A stretch of DNA of 64,000 nt from CAYPGJ01 sp050174775 (GCA_050174775.1 JBFXJP010000001.1:62001-126000); one strand, 5' to 3'. Counted from the first letter of the stretch, positions 18,865 to 26,985 are shown. Made by a program: numbers and translations. The notes: generated from the letters alone by a model not told the origin.

Positions 18865-19347
18865 ATGAACACACGACCAGAAGCCAATCCGGCCCTCGAC
18901 CCCGCCTCCATCGACCTCTCCTCCGCGGCCATCCTCGTGGTGGACGACAACGAGGCCAACCTCGAACTCCTCCAGGCCTACGCCGAGTCCATCGGCTGCC
19001 GCGTCCTCACCGCGCGCAACGGCATCGAGGCGATCGAGCTCGTCGACCGCGACCAGCCCGACCTCATCCTCCTCGACGTCATGATGCCGCGCATGTCCGG
19101 CTTCCAGGTCTGCGCCAAACTCAAGGGCGACCCGGCCACACGCGACATCCCCGTCGTCATGGTCACCGCGCTCAACGAGGTCTCCGACGTCGAGCGCGCC
19201 GTCGAGTCCGGCGCCGACGACTTCCTCACCAAGCCCATCCACCGGCTCGAACTCATCACCAGAGTGAAGTCTCTGCTCCGCGTCCGCCTGCTCAAAAAAC
19301 AGCTCGACGCGACGCTCCAGCAGGTCCGCAACCTCACCGGCGAGTGA
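18865..19347 (+). CDS. Stand-alone response-regulator receiver protein
   Basis: 160 residues: about 22 leading residues, one CheY-like receiver domain, and a short helical tail (LLKKQLDATLQQVRNL). The acidic pair in VVDDNE near residue 27, the phosphorylatable D71 in LLDVMMP, the threonine in VMVTALN and K123 in LTKPIH are all present, so it should accept phosphate from a histidine kinase. No output domain follows. It resembles the receivers found in PleD-type and planctomycete multi-receiver systems. No kinase gene is nearby. It starts 71 bases after the VWA operon and may be its downstream partner. It overlaps the 3' end of pyrC by 14 bases. Confidence 0.88.
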   Translation: MNTRPEANPALDPASIDLSSAAILVVDDNEANLELLQAYAESIGCRVLTARNGIEAIELVDRDQPDLILLDVMMPRMSGFQVCAKLKGDPATRDIPVVMVTALNEVSDVERAVESGADDFLTKPIHRLELITRVKSLLRVRLLKKQLDATLQQVRNLTGE

Positions 19348-20686
19348 TTGTCGCGGGCTCGACACGCTCAGCGCGCTGCAGCATCACTTCACCACCCACA
19401 ATGGTCATCACCGCGCGGCCGCGGACAGTTCGCCCCAGGAACGGCGAATTGCGGCTCTTCCCCGCAAATGTGTCGTCGTCGATGGTCCACTCGGCGTCGG
19501 GGTCGATGACCGTAACGTCAGCCGGGCCAAGGACTTTGAGCATGCCCAGGCCCTTGGCATCGAGCCCGCAGAGTTGCGCGGGGGCGAGGGTCATCATCTC
19601 GATGAGGCGAGGCCAGTGGATGACGCCGCTGGTGACCAGGGCCTCGATGTAGAGCGCGAGCGCGGTCTCAAGGCCCACGATGCCGAAGGGGGCCTGGTCA
19701 AAGGGTTTGCGCTTCTCCTCCGCGCTGTGAGGCGCGTGGTCGGTGGCCAGGACGGTGATCGTGCCGTCCCGGACGCCCTCGCGCAACGCGTCGATGTCGT
19801 GCTGCTCGCGGAGCGGGGGGTTCATCTTGGCGGCCGTGTTGTAACCATCACAGGCGTCGTGGGTTAGGAGCAGGTGGTGGGGGGAGGCCTCTGCCGAGAC
19901 GGGGAGGCCGGCGCGCCGGGCGTTGCGGACGAGGTCGACGGACCCGGCGCTGCTGATGTGCTGGACGTGGTAGTGCGCACCGATGTCGCGGTTGGTGGCG
20001 ATGTCGCGCGCGATGACGATCTCCTCGGCCTCGCGCGGCCAGCCCGGAAGTCCAAGGCGCACCGAGACTTGGCCTTGGTGCATCACCGAGCCCTTCGTCA
20101 TGCTCATGTCCTGGCAGTGCTGCATGAAGACGCGATCGAGTCGTGCGCACTGCCGTAGCACCTGCGCCAGCACGGCCTGGTCCTCGACGCAGTCGCCGTC
20201 GTCGGAAATGCCGACGGCGCCAGCGCTTACGAGAGAGGGGATGTCGGCGGGGGTGACGCCCTTGCGGGCAAGCGTGGCGCAGGCGACGGAGAAGACGCGT
20301 GCCCAGCGGTGCTGGTGGTTGGCGCGGTGTTCGTAAGCGTCGAGGCCGCGACGGGTTACGAAGCGGACAAGCTCCGCGGAATCGAGCGCGGGTGAGGTGT
20401 TGGGCATGCAGCAGACGGCGGAAAAACCGCCTTCTGAGGCCGCGGCGAGGCCGGTGGCGATGGTTTCCTTGTGCTCGCCCCCGGGCTCTCGGAGGTGGAC
20501 GTGGGGGTCGATAAGTCCGGGCGTGACAAGGAGATCGCGGCAGTCGACGACGCGCTCGCCGGGGCTGGGCTTGAGGTTTTTGGCGATCTGGCGGATGAGG
20601 CCTCCCTCGATTCGGAGGTCGAGGGTTGCGTCGGTGTTGGAGGCGGGGTCGATGAGGCGGGCGCCGGTGAGGAGGAGAGCGGTCAT
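19334..20686 (-). CDS. pyrC: Dihydroorotase (class I)
   Basis: Cytoplasmic zinc amidohydrolase forming dihydroorotate in pyrimidine synthesis. The 450 residues from the ATG at 20686 contain DPHVHLREPG (metal-binding HxH) near residue 60, MPNTSP near 92, the bridging-residue region HCQD near 185, and ATDHAPHS near 308 with the catalytic aspartate. This is the long bacterial class I form found with PyrB in many phyla. The frame extends 38 codons upstream but without domain sequence. The plus-strand composition changes from C-rich to G-rich inside this gene. Confidence 0.94.
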   Translation of the reverse strand: MTALLLTGARLIDPASNTDATLDLRIEGGLIRQIAKNLKPSPGERVVDCRDLLVTPGLIDPHVHLREPGGEHKETIATGLAAASEGGFSAVCCMPNTSPALDSAELVRFVTRRGLDAYEHRANHQHRWARVFSVACATLARKGVTPADIPSLVSAGAVGISDDGDCVEDQAVLAQVLRQCARLDRVFMQHCQDMSMTKGSVMHQGQVSVRLGLPGWPREAEEIVIARDIATNRDIGAHYHVQHISSAGSVDLVRNARRAGLPVSAEASPHHLLLTHDACDGYNTAAKMNPPLREQHDIDALREGVRDGTITVLATDHAPHSAEEKRKPFDQAPFGIVGLETALALYIEALVTSGVIHWPRLIEMMTLAPAQLCGLDAKGLGMLKVLGPADVTVIDPDAEWTIDDDTFAGKSRNSPFLGRTVRGRAVMTIVGGEVMLQRAERVEPATITRR

Positions 20687-20816
20687 GGGAGAGGGGAACG
20701 TAGCGTTGCGGGGGAGTGGTTGCGCGGGCGGGGCGTAAGGTGAGGGTTTGCAGGAGTTTGCGTGGGGGGTCGGGGAGCGGGTAGGATGGTGGGTTCGCAC
20801 CGTCGCGGGACGGGAG

Positions 20817-20891
20817 CGGGGTGTAGCGCAGCTTGGTTAGCGCGCTTGACTGGGGGTCAAGAGGTCGGCGGTTCGAATCCGCCCACCCCGA
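20817..20891 (+). tRNA. tRNA-Pro (anticodon GGG)
   Basis: A full cloverleaf can be drawn. The acceptor CGGGGTG pairs with CACCCCG, the D arm is GCGC/GCGC, the anticodon stem is CTTGA/TCAAG with the seven-base loop CTGGGGG (anticodon GGG, reading CCC and CCU), and the T arm is GGCGG-TTCGAAT-CCGCC. Position 20891 is the discriminator A. The C1-G72 pair fits proline tRNAs. CCA is not encoded. A weak hairpin and T-rich stretch follow. Confidence 0.96.
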
Positions 20892-20897
20892 TTTTGC

Positions 20898-20922
20898 CGG
20901 GTTTTGCGACCCGTCGTGTTTT
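20898..20922 (+). terminator. Possible weak terminator after tRNA-Pro
   Basis: A five-base stem CGGGT/ACCCG with a six-base loop is followed four bases later by GTTTT. It sits directly downstream of the tRNA, where an end of transcription is expected, but the stem is short. Confidence 0.3.
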
Positions 20923-21142
20923 GGCCGAGAGGGCCAAGTTCCGCGACGGGTGCGCACGAACGGGGGAGATATGGTCGTCGGAACGCGGGTTCGGTGCGCA
21001 CGGGGCGCGTCGATGTCATGGCGTGCGCGCGGGGGAAGTCGATGTGATCGGAACGGGGGAGGGGGAGTTGGGAGAAGCGCCTGGACGTGGGAGAATCACG
21101 CAGCGCGCGCACGGGTGCGCGGGCGCGACAGGGAGGAACGTG

Positions 21143-22144
21143 ATGCGGCACGGATGGCTCGGCGTTGTGATGGTGGTGGTGAGCGGATGGGGATGCCCGC
21201 CTGTGGATGTTCGATCGGACGCGCCGGCGCGGGCGCGGCCGGCGTCGCATCGTGACGCGGGGCAGGGAGCGGTTGCGGATCCGGATGCGCGCGGCGGCGC
21301 TGATGGAGTGAAGGAGGAGGGCGCGGGGGCGCGCGGGGCGGCGCATCCGTTGTCGGCGCAGAATCCGCATTGGGTGGAGGCGGTCGAGCCGTTTCGGATC
21401 GCGGGTCCGCTGCACTACGTGGGGACGCGCGGGCTGGGGTCGTATCTGCTGGTGACGAGTGACGGGAACGTGCTGTTCAACACGGGGATGCCGGGGTCGG
21501 GGGAGATGATCGTCGAGTCGATGCGGAAGCTGGGGTATGAGGCGGGGAGCGTGAAGCTGATCATCAACAGCCACGCGCACATCGATCACGCGGGGGGCTT
21601 AGCGTATCTGCGGGAGACGACGGGGGCGCCGGTGGCGATCATGGACCGGGATGTTGCGTCGATCGAGGACGGGGGGAGGAGTGATTTTCACTACGGGGAT
21701 GATGCGGAGATGTGGTTCCCGGCGTGCAACGTCGATCGCGTGCTGAAAGATGGTGAGGAGATCGTGATGGGGGAGGTGCGCTTGCGGGCGCATCTGACGG
21801 CGGGGCACACGCGTGGCTCGACGACGTGGGTGGCGCGGTTCGAGGCCGAGGGGAGGGAGTTGACGGTGGTGTGGCCGGACGGTGTGAGCGTGAACCCGGG
21901 GTATCGGCTCGGCGGGGAGGAGTCGTATCCGGGGATCGCGGAGGATTATCGAAGGACGTTTGAGGTGTTGGAGGGGTTGAGGCCGGATGTGTGGCTGGCC
22001 GCGCACACGGAGTGGTTCGGATTGGAGAAGCGGATGGAGGCGGCGAAGACGGAGGGGCTGAAGGCGTGGCTGAACCGGGAGGAGTACGGGAGGTGGGTGG
22101 GGGGGAGGAGGAGGGCGTTTGAGAGGGTGGTGGGGAAGCGGTGA
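21143..22144 (+). CDS. Subclass B3-type metallo-beta-lactamase fold hydrolase, exported
   Basis: 333 residues from the ATG at 21143, with a GGGAGG ribosome site six bases upstream. The N-terminus is a signal sequence (GWLGVVMVVVSGWGC) that may be a lipoprotein signal with Cys near residue 18. The zinc ligands fit subclass B3: HAHIDH gives H144, H146, D148 and H149, followed by H222 in AGHTRGST and H288 in AAHTEW. The stretch PGYRLGG--YPGIAEDYRRTFEVL matches the region following the active-site serine of B3 enzymes. Beta-lactam hydrolysis is plausible but not shown; lactonases and other hydrolases share the fold. It is preceded by a 250-base stretch holding only the tRNA and no other gene. Confidence 0.85.
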   Translation: MRHGWLGVVMVVVSGWGCPPVDVRSDAPARARPASHRDAGQGAVADPDARGGADGVKEEGAGARGAAHPLSAQNPHWVEAVEPFRIAGPLHYVGTRGLGSYLLVTSDGNVLFNTGMPGSGEMIVESMRKLGYEAGSVKLIINSHAHIDHAGGLAYLRETTGAPVAIMDRDVASIEDGGRSDFHYGDDAEMWFPACNVDRVLKDGEEIVMGEVRLRAHLTAGHTRGSTTWVARFEAEGRELTVVWPDGVSVNPGYRLGGEESYPGIAEDYRRTFEVLEGLRPDVWLAAHTEWFGLEKRMEAAKTEGLKAWLNREEYGRWVGGRRRAFERVVGKR

Positions 22145-22208
22145 GGGCAGCACAGAGAAGCAAAATATGCCCTGATGACGGACCGGAACAAGAAGCTCTC
22201 AAATGACG

Positions 22209-22231
22209 GCGCCGGTCAGCGAGACCGGCGC
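22209..22231. terminator. Strong hairpin between two convergent genes
   Basis: A perfect nine-base stem GCGCCGGTC/GACCGGCGC encloses the loop AGCGA. It lies 65 bases after the metallo-beta-lactamase stop and 39 bases after the stop of the small minus-strand gene. No T run follows on either side, so it is a candidate bidirectional transcription end rather than a textbook intrinsic terminator. Confidence 0.4.
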
Positions 22232-22269
22232 GACGTCGTGTGGTGCCGAGATTGGGTCAGGCGAGGCCA

Positions 22270-22482
22270 TCAAATCCGTTGCATGAACTTCCAGTGGCAG
22301 GCCTTGCCACTGGAGCGGATCGGCGGGAACCTTTCGCCACTGCTGATCGGGATTTCTTTCTCCGATGCCGTTGGCGAAGGCTGCCACGTGCCGTCTGTGT
22401 AGCCATCAAACTGATACCGTCCCGACTCGGGGCAAGTCTCTCCGGTCCGGAACCGCGTTCCAATCGGTGTTGCTGTCGCCAT
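22270..22482 (-). CDS. Small conserved CPESG-type protein
   Basis: 70 residues. The start is decided by a GGAGG ribosome site five bases before the ATG at 22482. The product contains ETCPESGRYQFDGYTDGT, then IPISSGERFPPI and a C-terminal GKACHWKF. I recognise this as a small domain seen as a short protein or C-terminal module in many bacteria (Cys-Pro-x-S/T-G, then a Y-DG repeat, then a basic/aromatic end), but I cannot assign a function. The base composition is lower in GC than the flanking genes. It is divergent from the sigma-factor gene (211 bases between starts), so they may be co-regulated. Confidence 0.68.
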   Translation of the reverse strand: MATATPIGTRFRTGETCPESGRYQFDGYTDGTWQPSPTASEKEIPISSGERFPPIRSSGKACHWKFMQRI

Positions 22483-22693
22483 TGCGACCTCCATATTCCG
22501 CGCACACACTGCCCGGCCTCACAAAGACCGGCGTGCATGCTTCGACGGACCGCCGGCGGCAGTCCACGCGGGAAATACGACGGCGGGCTCGACGTCCCAA
22601 CACGTCGAAGAGGCGGAAAAGAAATTTCGAAGGGCCTGTTGGACCGACCGGGCGAGCGTCGTTCTAAGGTAGTAGTCCGAGATTGGAGGCCTG

Positions 22694-23302
22694 ATGCGGC
22701 AACCGGCGGCGACGGATGACATCAACACACCAGTGTTTTTCGCCAGACTGGAGCACGGAGACCGCGAGGCCGTTAGCGCTTTATACGTTAGATACGCCGG
22801 TGAGATGATGGATTACCTTCAAAAGACGCGACGCCGCCACGGCCTCTCTGAGGATTTATGGCGGGATGTTGTGCAGGACGTCTTCTTGAAGTTCCTGAAA
22901 CATCCGCCGGAACTGAATCCGGCACTGCAGGTTGGATCGTTGCTCATGAAGATGGCGCTCAACAAGGCCTTGGATCGCGCAAAGAGCGAACGGAGACGCG
23001 CCAAGCATGAAGCGAAAGCGAAAATTCAACAGTTCAGAGCTGCAGCAGGAGCCGAATCAGTGGGCAGGCGGCTATCTGACTCCGAGAACCGATTCTTGAT
23101 TGAGACCAAAGTCAACCAGCTGTCACCAACCGATCAGCAGGCGATTGCAGCATACGTGCGGAATGGGCCGGATCGACATGCCATCTCGCTCGCCGCTGCT
23201 ATCGGTGTGAGCGCGGCTACTGCACAGATGCGATTCCAGCGAGCGAAAATACGCTTAGCAAAATCGCTCGATGAAGAGCATGAGAGGAAGGACAGTCGAT
23301 GA
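22694..23302 (+). CDS. ECF-like sigma-70 family RNA polymerase sigma factor
   Basis: 202 residues with a GGAGG ribosome site five bases before the start. Region 2 is visible as FFARLEHGDREAVSALYVRY and LWRDVVQDVFLKFLKHP (the conserved D--Q-VFL helix). An arginine/lysine-rich linker (RAKSERRRAKHEAKAK) follows, then a region 4 helix-turn-helix: LSPTDQQAIAAYV and ISLAAAIGVSAATAQMRFQRAKIRLAKSL. It should direct RNA polymerase to alternative promoters. No anti-sigma factor is adjacent. Instead the next gene overlaps by ATGA and encodes a GIY-YIG-like protein. GC content and codon use are much lower than in the rest of the window, suggesting transfer. Confidence 0.85.
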   Translation: MRQPAATDDINTPVFFARLEHGDREAVSALYVRYAGEMMDYLQKTRRRHGLSEDLWRDVVQDVFLKFLKHPPELNPALQVGSLLMKMALNKALDRAKSERRRAKHEAKAKIQQFRAAAGAESVGRRLSDSENRFLIETKVNQLSPTDQQAIAAYVRNGPDRHAISLAAAIGVSAATAQMRFQRAKIRLAKSLDEEHERKDSR

Positions 23303-24324
23303 CAACCACTGCCGTCAATATGTGTGCGGGTGGGGAGCAGTGCAATGAGTCGGCGACGATGGCTGGAGTAGCCGCGACCCGACGTTGGTTTCCAGACTCG
23401 GAAGACTTGCAACGTCGAATTGACGCCATTGTTCACGAGGTTAAGTTGCATCGGCAGCAAGGCTGCTTATTTGCAGCTGATGCAATAGATTCTTGTCAAC
23501 CTACACGGTATGCGGTTCCGTCGCTGGACCAACTTGCTAGCCAAGCGTACCTCTCGATGCTTCAGGCAGTGCCTGAAGATCATGTGGTGATAGATCCCGC
23601 AGCAAATCAAGAATTCATCAACCGCTGCCGCCTGCTAGGTGCGACCGTGTCTGAGTTCTTGCTCAACAAGGCCATTTTAAATGTCCGTAAAGCGGGCAAA
23701 TGGCACCGTGGACTGGAGCGGGGAAGTGTTCCGAGCCTAGGCCGAGAAGTCCTAGATCGCGTGGGATACGCAGCAGAAATGGCTGCCCGGCTTGTGCAGT
23801 TGCGAGAAATCGAGGCGGGAGCGGCGCGTCCTACGGTTGACAGGATATTGTGTGATCCATCGCTACGAGAGCTCTTTGATGAAGCTGTGTGTGATATCGC
23901 TCCTGGCTATTCTGTCTATGAGTATCGACGTGCTGTGCTCGCGTATCGAAAGTCCGGACGCGAGTCATCCGTACGATTAGGACAGACGTCGGTTCCCCGG
24001 TGGGAAGCTAGCAATGTGCCATTTCGCACATTCGATCCGGATGATGTTCCGGCATCGCCGGGAATATACCGAATTGATGCTGGAAGCCGCGCCCTCTTTG
24101 TCAGTGCCACGCTAAATCTCCGAACTCGTCTGTTAGCGCATCTCGCGGTGGACGACAGGCAATCGCTGTTGCCAGCGAGCCTGTGGGACCCGCCTAAGGG
24201 AAGGCTCGTAGTGCGATGGTTTGAAACGCCTCCGGTCTGGAAGCCTCGTCGTGCTGATGCGGTCGCCCAGCGGATGAAGGTGAAAGATAAGGCAATGTAC
24301 AATCTATATGCGTGTACGGCATGA
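23299..24324 (+). CDS. Protein with C-terminal GIY-YIG-like nuclease domain, coupled to the sigma factor
   Basis: 341 residues, translationally coupled to the sigma-factor gene by ATGA. Residues 1-250 are a domain I do not recognise, with helical segments such as SLDQLASQAYLSML and an arginine-rich middle part. From about residue 253, PGIYRID, then ALFVSATLNLRTRLLAHL, matches the GIY-YIG pattern (GIY, ten residues, Y/F-V-G/S, then arginine and histidine). The usual YIG glycine is serine. A glutamate in RWFETPP could be the metal-binding acidic residue. One hand-counted line (23461-23520) is 48 percent GC, against near 70 percent elsewhere. Nuclease activity is not certain. No other defence gene is beside it. 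Confidence 0.65.
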   Translation: MTTTAVNMCAGGEQCNESATMAGVAATRRWFPDSEDLQRRIDAIVHEVKLHRQQGCLFAADAIDSCQPTRYAVPSLDQLASQAYLSMLQAVPEDHVVIDPAANQEFINRCRLLGATVSEFLLNKAILNVRKAGKWHRGLERGSVPSLGREVLDRVGYAAEMAARLVQLREIEAGAARPTVDRILCDPSLRELFDEAVCDIAPGYSVYEYRRAVLAYRKSGRESSVRLGQTSVPRWEASNVPFRTFDPDDVPASPGIYRIDAGSRALFVSATLNLRTRLLAHLAVDDRQSLLPASLWDPPKGRLVVRWFETPPVWKPRRADAVAQRMKVKDKAMYNLYACTA

Positions 24325-24417
24325 GTAGCAGGAGAGGGAAAGCGAGGTCACTTGGTGACAGTCGATGAGATCATTGGACGCATCGCGATCCTGATCGATC
24401 AAATAGGATGAGATTCT

Positions 24418-24996
24418 ATGAAGATAGCCGTGCTTGGGTGGGGGTCGTTGCTTTGGCACCCGCACGGTGCGTTTGATTCACTCCGCGACGATTGGCGATG
24501 TGGTGAAGGCCCGGAGCTCAAGGTTGAATTCTCGCGCATCAGCAAGTCAAGGGCAGGTGCGCTGACGCTCGTGATTGACCAACAGTTCGGCACAGAAGTG
24601 ACCGTGGCCTGGTGCTACAGCACAAGAACAAGGCTAGATGACGCGATCTGCGATCTGCGATGTCGCGAAGGCACGTCGCTCGAGAACATAGGTCGTCTTG
24701 AGATTACAACGCCCGGCACAGAGTCCGGTGGGAGCGTCGAGCAGGTGATCGGTGACTGGGCTCGACAGAAGAAAATCTGTGCTGTCGTGTGGACCGCCCT
24801 TCCCAGTAACTTCGAGACAAAGCAGCGCAAAGAGTTCTCGGTGGTCAACGCGCTCGAATATCTTGCTGGGTTGGATTCTTGCGGGAGGCGTATGGCGTAC
24901 GAGTACTTTTCACGCGCACCGAAGTTCGTGAACACACCACTGCGACGCGAGGTCGAGAAGACATCGTGGTATCTGGAAGCGGCGAAGTCGCTTTGA
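24418..24996 (+). CDS. Gamma-glutamylcyclotransferase-fold (GGCT-like) protein
   Basis: 192 residues. The N-terminus MKIAVLGWGSLLWHP matches the loop G-GSL-W of the GGCT/AIG2 fold that binds the gamma-glutamyl group. VEFSRISKSRAGALTLVID is also typical of a widespread bacterial branch of this fold. A catalytic glutamate cannot be placed with certainty; the one in LEYLAGLD or the pair in KEFSVVNALEYL are candidates. It lies 93 bases after the GIY-YIG-like gene on the same strand, with a GGATGAG ribosome site before it. Its composition is intermediate between the low-GC islet and the rest. Confidence 0.72.
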   Translation: MKIAVLGWGSLLWHPHGAFDSLRDDWRCGEGPELKVEFSRISKSRAGALTLVIDQQFGTEVTVAWCYSTRTRLDDAICDLRCREGTSLENIGRLEITTPGTESGGSVEQVIGDWARQKKICAVVWTALPSNFETKQRKEFSVVNALEYLAGLDSCGRRMAYEYFSRAPKFVNTPLRREVEKTSWYLEAAKSL

Positions 24997-24999
24997 GCG

Positions 25000-25630
25000 G
25001 CGAGGTTCCCCTCGCGGCTCGGGAGAGCCAAAGAAGAGAGTCCACTTCTCTGGCGGTACGTGCGGTCATTGCGGTTGTGGTTGCTGAGCGCCCAAAGCGC
25101 GAGACCGCTCCCTCACGGTCGCGGCTCCGGTGAAGCAGAGAAGATGAGCCCTCCACCGGCTTGTGCCCACGGAGGGCGCACGAGCCACCTCCTCCACGCT
25201 CGCGCGCCCCCGGGGGAAGGGTTTCCGCGAGCTTCCGCTCGCGGCTCGGAAGAGCCAAAGAAGAGAGTCCACTTCTCTGGCGGTGCGTGCGGTCTTCACG
25301 GTTGTGGATGCTGAGCGCCCAAAGCGCGAGACCGCTCCCTCACGGTCGCGGCTCCGGTGAAGCAGAGAAGAAGAGCCCTCCACCGGCTCGCACCCCAGGA
25401 AGGGTGCGAGCCACCTCCTCCACGCTTGCGCGCCCCCGGGGGAAGGGTTTCCGCGAGCTTCCGCTCGCGGCTCGGAAGAGCCAAAGAAGAGAGTCCACTT
25501 CTCTGGGGGTGTGTGCGGTCATCGCGGTTGTGGTTGCTGAGCGCCCAAAGCGCGAGACCGCTCCCTCACGGTCGCGGCTCCGGTGAAGCAGAGAAGAGAG
25601 CCCTCCACCGGCTCGCACCCCCCGGAGGGC
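25000..25630. repeat. Tandem array of a ~227-base non-coding repeat (2.8 copies)
   Basis: Three copies begin at 25000, 25227 and 25453 (periods 227 and 226); the last is incomplete and ends near 25630. Each copy starts with a palindrome (GCGAGGTTCCCCTCGC or GCGAGCTTCCGCTCGC), then CGGCTCGGAAGAGCC, AAGAAGAGAGTCCACTTCTC, CGCCCAAAGCGCGAGACCG and CCTCCACCGGCT. Copies differ at scattered bases. Open frames run through on both strands but keep no conserved protein. A fourth fragment of the opening module recurs at 25821-25850. The array starts four bases after the stop of the GGCT-like gene. Confidence 0.9.
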
Positions 25631-25679
25631 AGGAGTTTGAGGCAGAAGGGCACGAGGCGCTAGGCATCAGGCACTAGGG

Positions 25680-25814
25680 GAAGCACCCCCCTCCGGCTCT
25701 CAGAGCAGAGCCACCTCCCCCGCGCTCGCGAAACGCGAGCGGAGGGAGGGGTCAAGGCAGGACCCCTCACCTGTCGCTGCGCGACATCCTCTCCCGCGCC
25801 GCCGGCGGGAGAGG
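25680..25814. repeat. Palindromic repeat module, copy A (direct repeat of 26767-26881)
   Basis: Contains CACCCCCCTCCGGCTCTCAG, a hairpin CCGCGCTCGCG-AAA-CGCGAGCGG, then CCCCTCACCTGTCGCTGCGC, and ends in the stem CCTCTCCCGC/GGCGGGAGAGG. The first about 118 bases recur almost unchanged at 26767-26881, in the same orientation, on the other side of the DUF1579 gene. Confidence 0.85.
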
Positions 25815-26150
25815 GGTTCCGCGAGGTTCCCCTCGCGGCTCGGAAGAACCAATGCAGAGAGCCCCCTCACCTGTCGCTGCGCGACATCCTCTCCCGCGGC
25901 GGGGAGAGGACGGAACCACCCCCTCACCTGTCGCTGCGCGAATCGAGCTGCGGGTTGCAGTCAGTCCCCCCCACCCGCTCATGCCCCCCGGATGGGCGCA
26001 TGAGCGAGCTCCCCCACGAGGGGGAGCGGCTAAGGCGAGACCACCTCGCCTGTCGCTGCGAGAGTTGGGCTGCCGGTAGCAGTGAGTCCCCCCCACCGGT
26101 CATCGCTGCGCGATGACATCCTCCCCCACGGGGGGGGAGGGGTCAGAGCC
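25815..26150. repeat. Mosaic of short palindromic repeats with no gene
   Basis: The CCCCTCACCTGTCGCTGCGC unit recurs near 25863 (with a CCTCTCCCGC hairpin) and near 25919 (truncated). A diverged form, CACCTCGCCTGTCGCTGCG, is at about 26042. Two further hairpin-bearing units with CCCCCCACCCGCTCATG and CCCCCCACCGGTCATCGC lie at about 25966 and 26087. I see no credible gene here. Confidence 0.75.
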
Positions 26151-26153
26151 GAG

Positions 26154-26696
26154 TCAATTGACGCGCGTGCAGGTGAGGGTTTCGAACTCGAACCAGTTTC
26201 CGTCGGGCATGAGGGCGCGGGAGCGCATCATTTTTTGGTTGGGGTCGGAGCATTCGATGATGAGTCGGTAGGAGGTGGTTTTGTCGGGGTCGGCGAAGTC
26301 CGGGCCTTGGGTTTCGAGGGTGAGGGTGTTGGTGTTGTCGTCGAGTTGGCCGGTGAAGGTCCAGATGCGTGACTGCATGGAGTCGATCCAGTTGCAGACG
26401 AATTGCTTTTGGGCGGTGTCGTAGCCGAGGGTGAGGAGGGATTCGAAGGTCATGCCCGCGACTTCGCCGTTGGAGGAGGCGACGAGCCAGGTTGGGCCGA
26501 GGAGTCGTGCGGATTCGCGGCTTTCGACGCGCATTTTTTCCTGGTCGGGGCCGAGGGAGACTTCGTTGACGACGTTCCATTCGCCGGCGAGTTGCGCGAC
26601 GAAGTCGTTGGGGGATTTGTCTGTGGCGGGTGGTTCGGATGCGGAGAGGGCGGGGGTGAGGAGGAGGGCCGAGAGGAGGGTGAGGATGCGTGTCAT
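26154..26696 (-). CDS. DUF1579 family exported protein
   Basis: 180 residues with a signal peptide (ILTLLSALLLTPALSAS). The mature part follows the DUF1579 lipocalin-like barrel: LAGEWNVVNEV, ARLLGPTWLVASSNG, TLGYDTAQKQFVCNWIDSM, and a final polar strand. The family is common in planctomycetes and its function is unknown. It is a single gene with near-identical direct repeats on both sides (25680-25797 and 26767-26881), which makes it look like an inserted or repeat-bounded cassette. Confidence 0.85.
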   Translation of the reverse strand: MTRILTLLSALLLTPALSASEPPATDKSPNDFVAQLAGEWNVVNEVSLGPDQEKMRVESRESARLLGPTWLVASSNGEVAGMTFESLLTLGYDTAQKQFVCNWIDSMQSRIWTFTGQLDDNTNTLTLETQGPDFADPDKTTSYRLIIECSDPNQKMMRSRALMPDGNWFEFETLTCTRVN

Positions 26697-26766
26697 GGGG
26701 GGTTCCTTTGGGATGGGGGATGGGGAGAGGGTAGGGGATGGGGGAGGAGGGCACTGGGCACGAGGG

Positions 26767-26900
26767 AAGCACCCCCCTCCGGCTCTCAGAGCAGAGCCAC
26801 CTCCCCCGCGCTCGCGAAGCGCGAGCGGAGGGAGGGGTCAAGGCAAGACCCCTCACCTGTCGCTTCGCGACATCCTCTCGCGCCCCCGGGGGGGAGGGGC
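26767..26900. repeat. Palindromic repeat module, copy B
   Basis: Near-identical to 25680-25797: CACCCCCCTCCGGCTCTCAG, the hairpin CCGCGCTCGCG-AAG-CGCGAGCGG, and CCCCTCACCTGTCGCTTCGC. It differs at only a few bases, then ends in CCTCTCGCGCCCCCGGGGGG. Confidence 0.85.
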
Positions 26901-26985
26901 TGATGTAACGCGTGGCGTGGCGGGAGGCAATGATGTGGGGCTTGGGGGGCGGACGGTTGTTTCACTGTGAGCGAAAGGAGCGATG

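Noticed and set aside
22145..24996. Prophage or integrative element
   Set aside because: No integrase, attachment-site duplication, phage structural or transfer gene is visible, although tRNA-Pro lies 1.3 kb upstream and composition is foreign.
25000..25640. CRISPR array
   Set aside because: The repeat unit is about 227 bases with no short spacers and no cas genes nearby.
25000..25640. Protein-coding open frames running through the tandem repeat on both strands
   Set aside because: They exist on both strands and in several frames, have no ribosome site, and the copies vary without keeping protein sequence.
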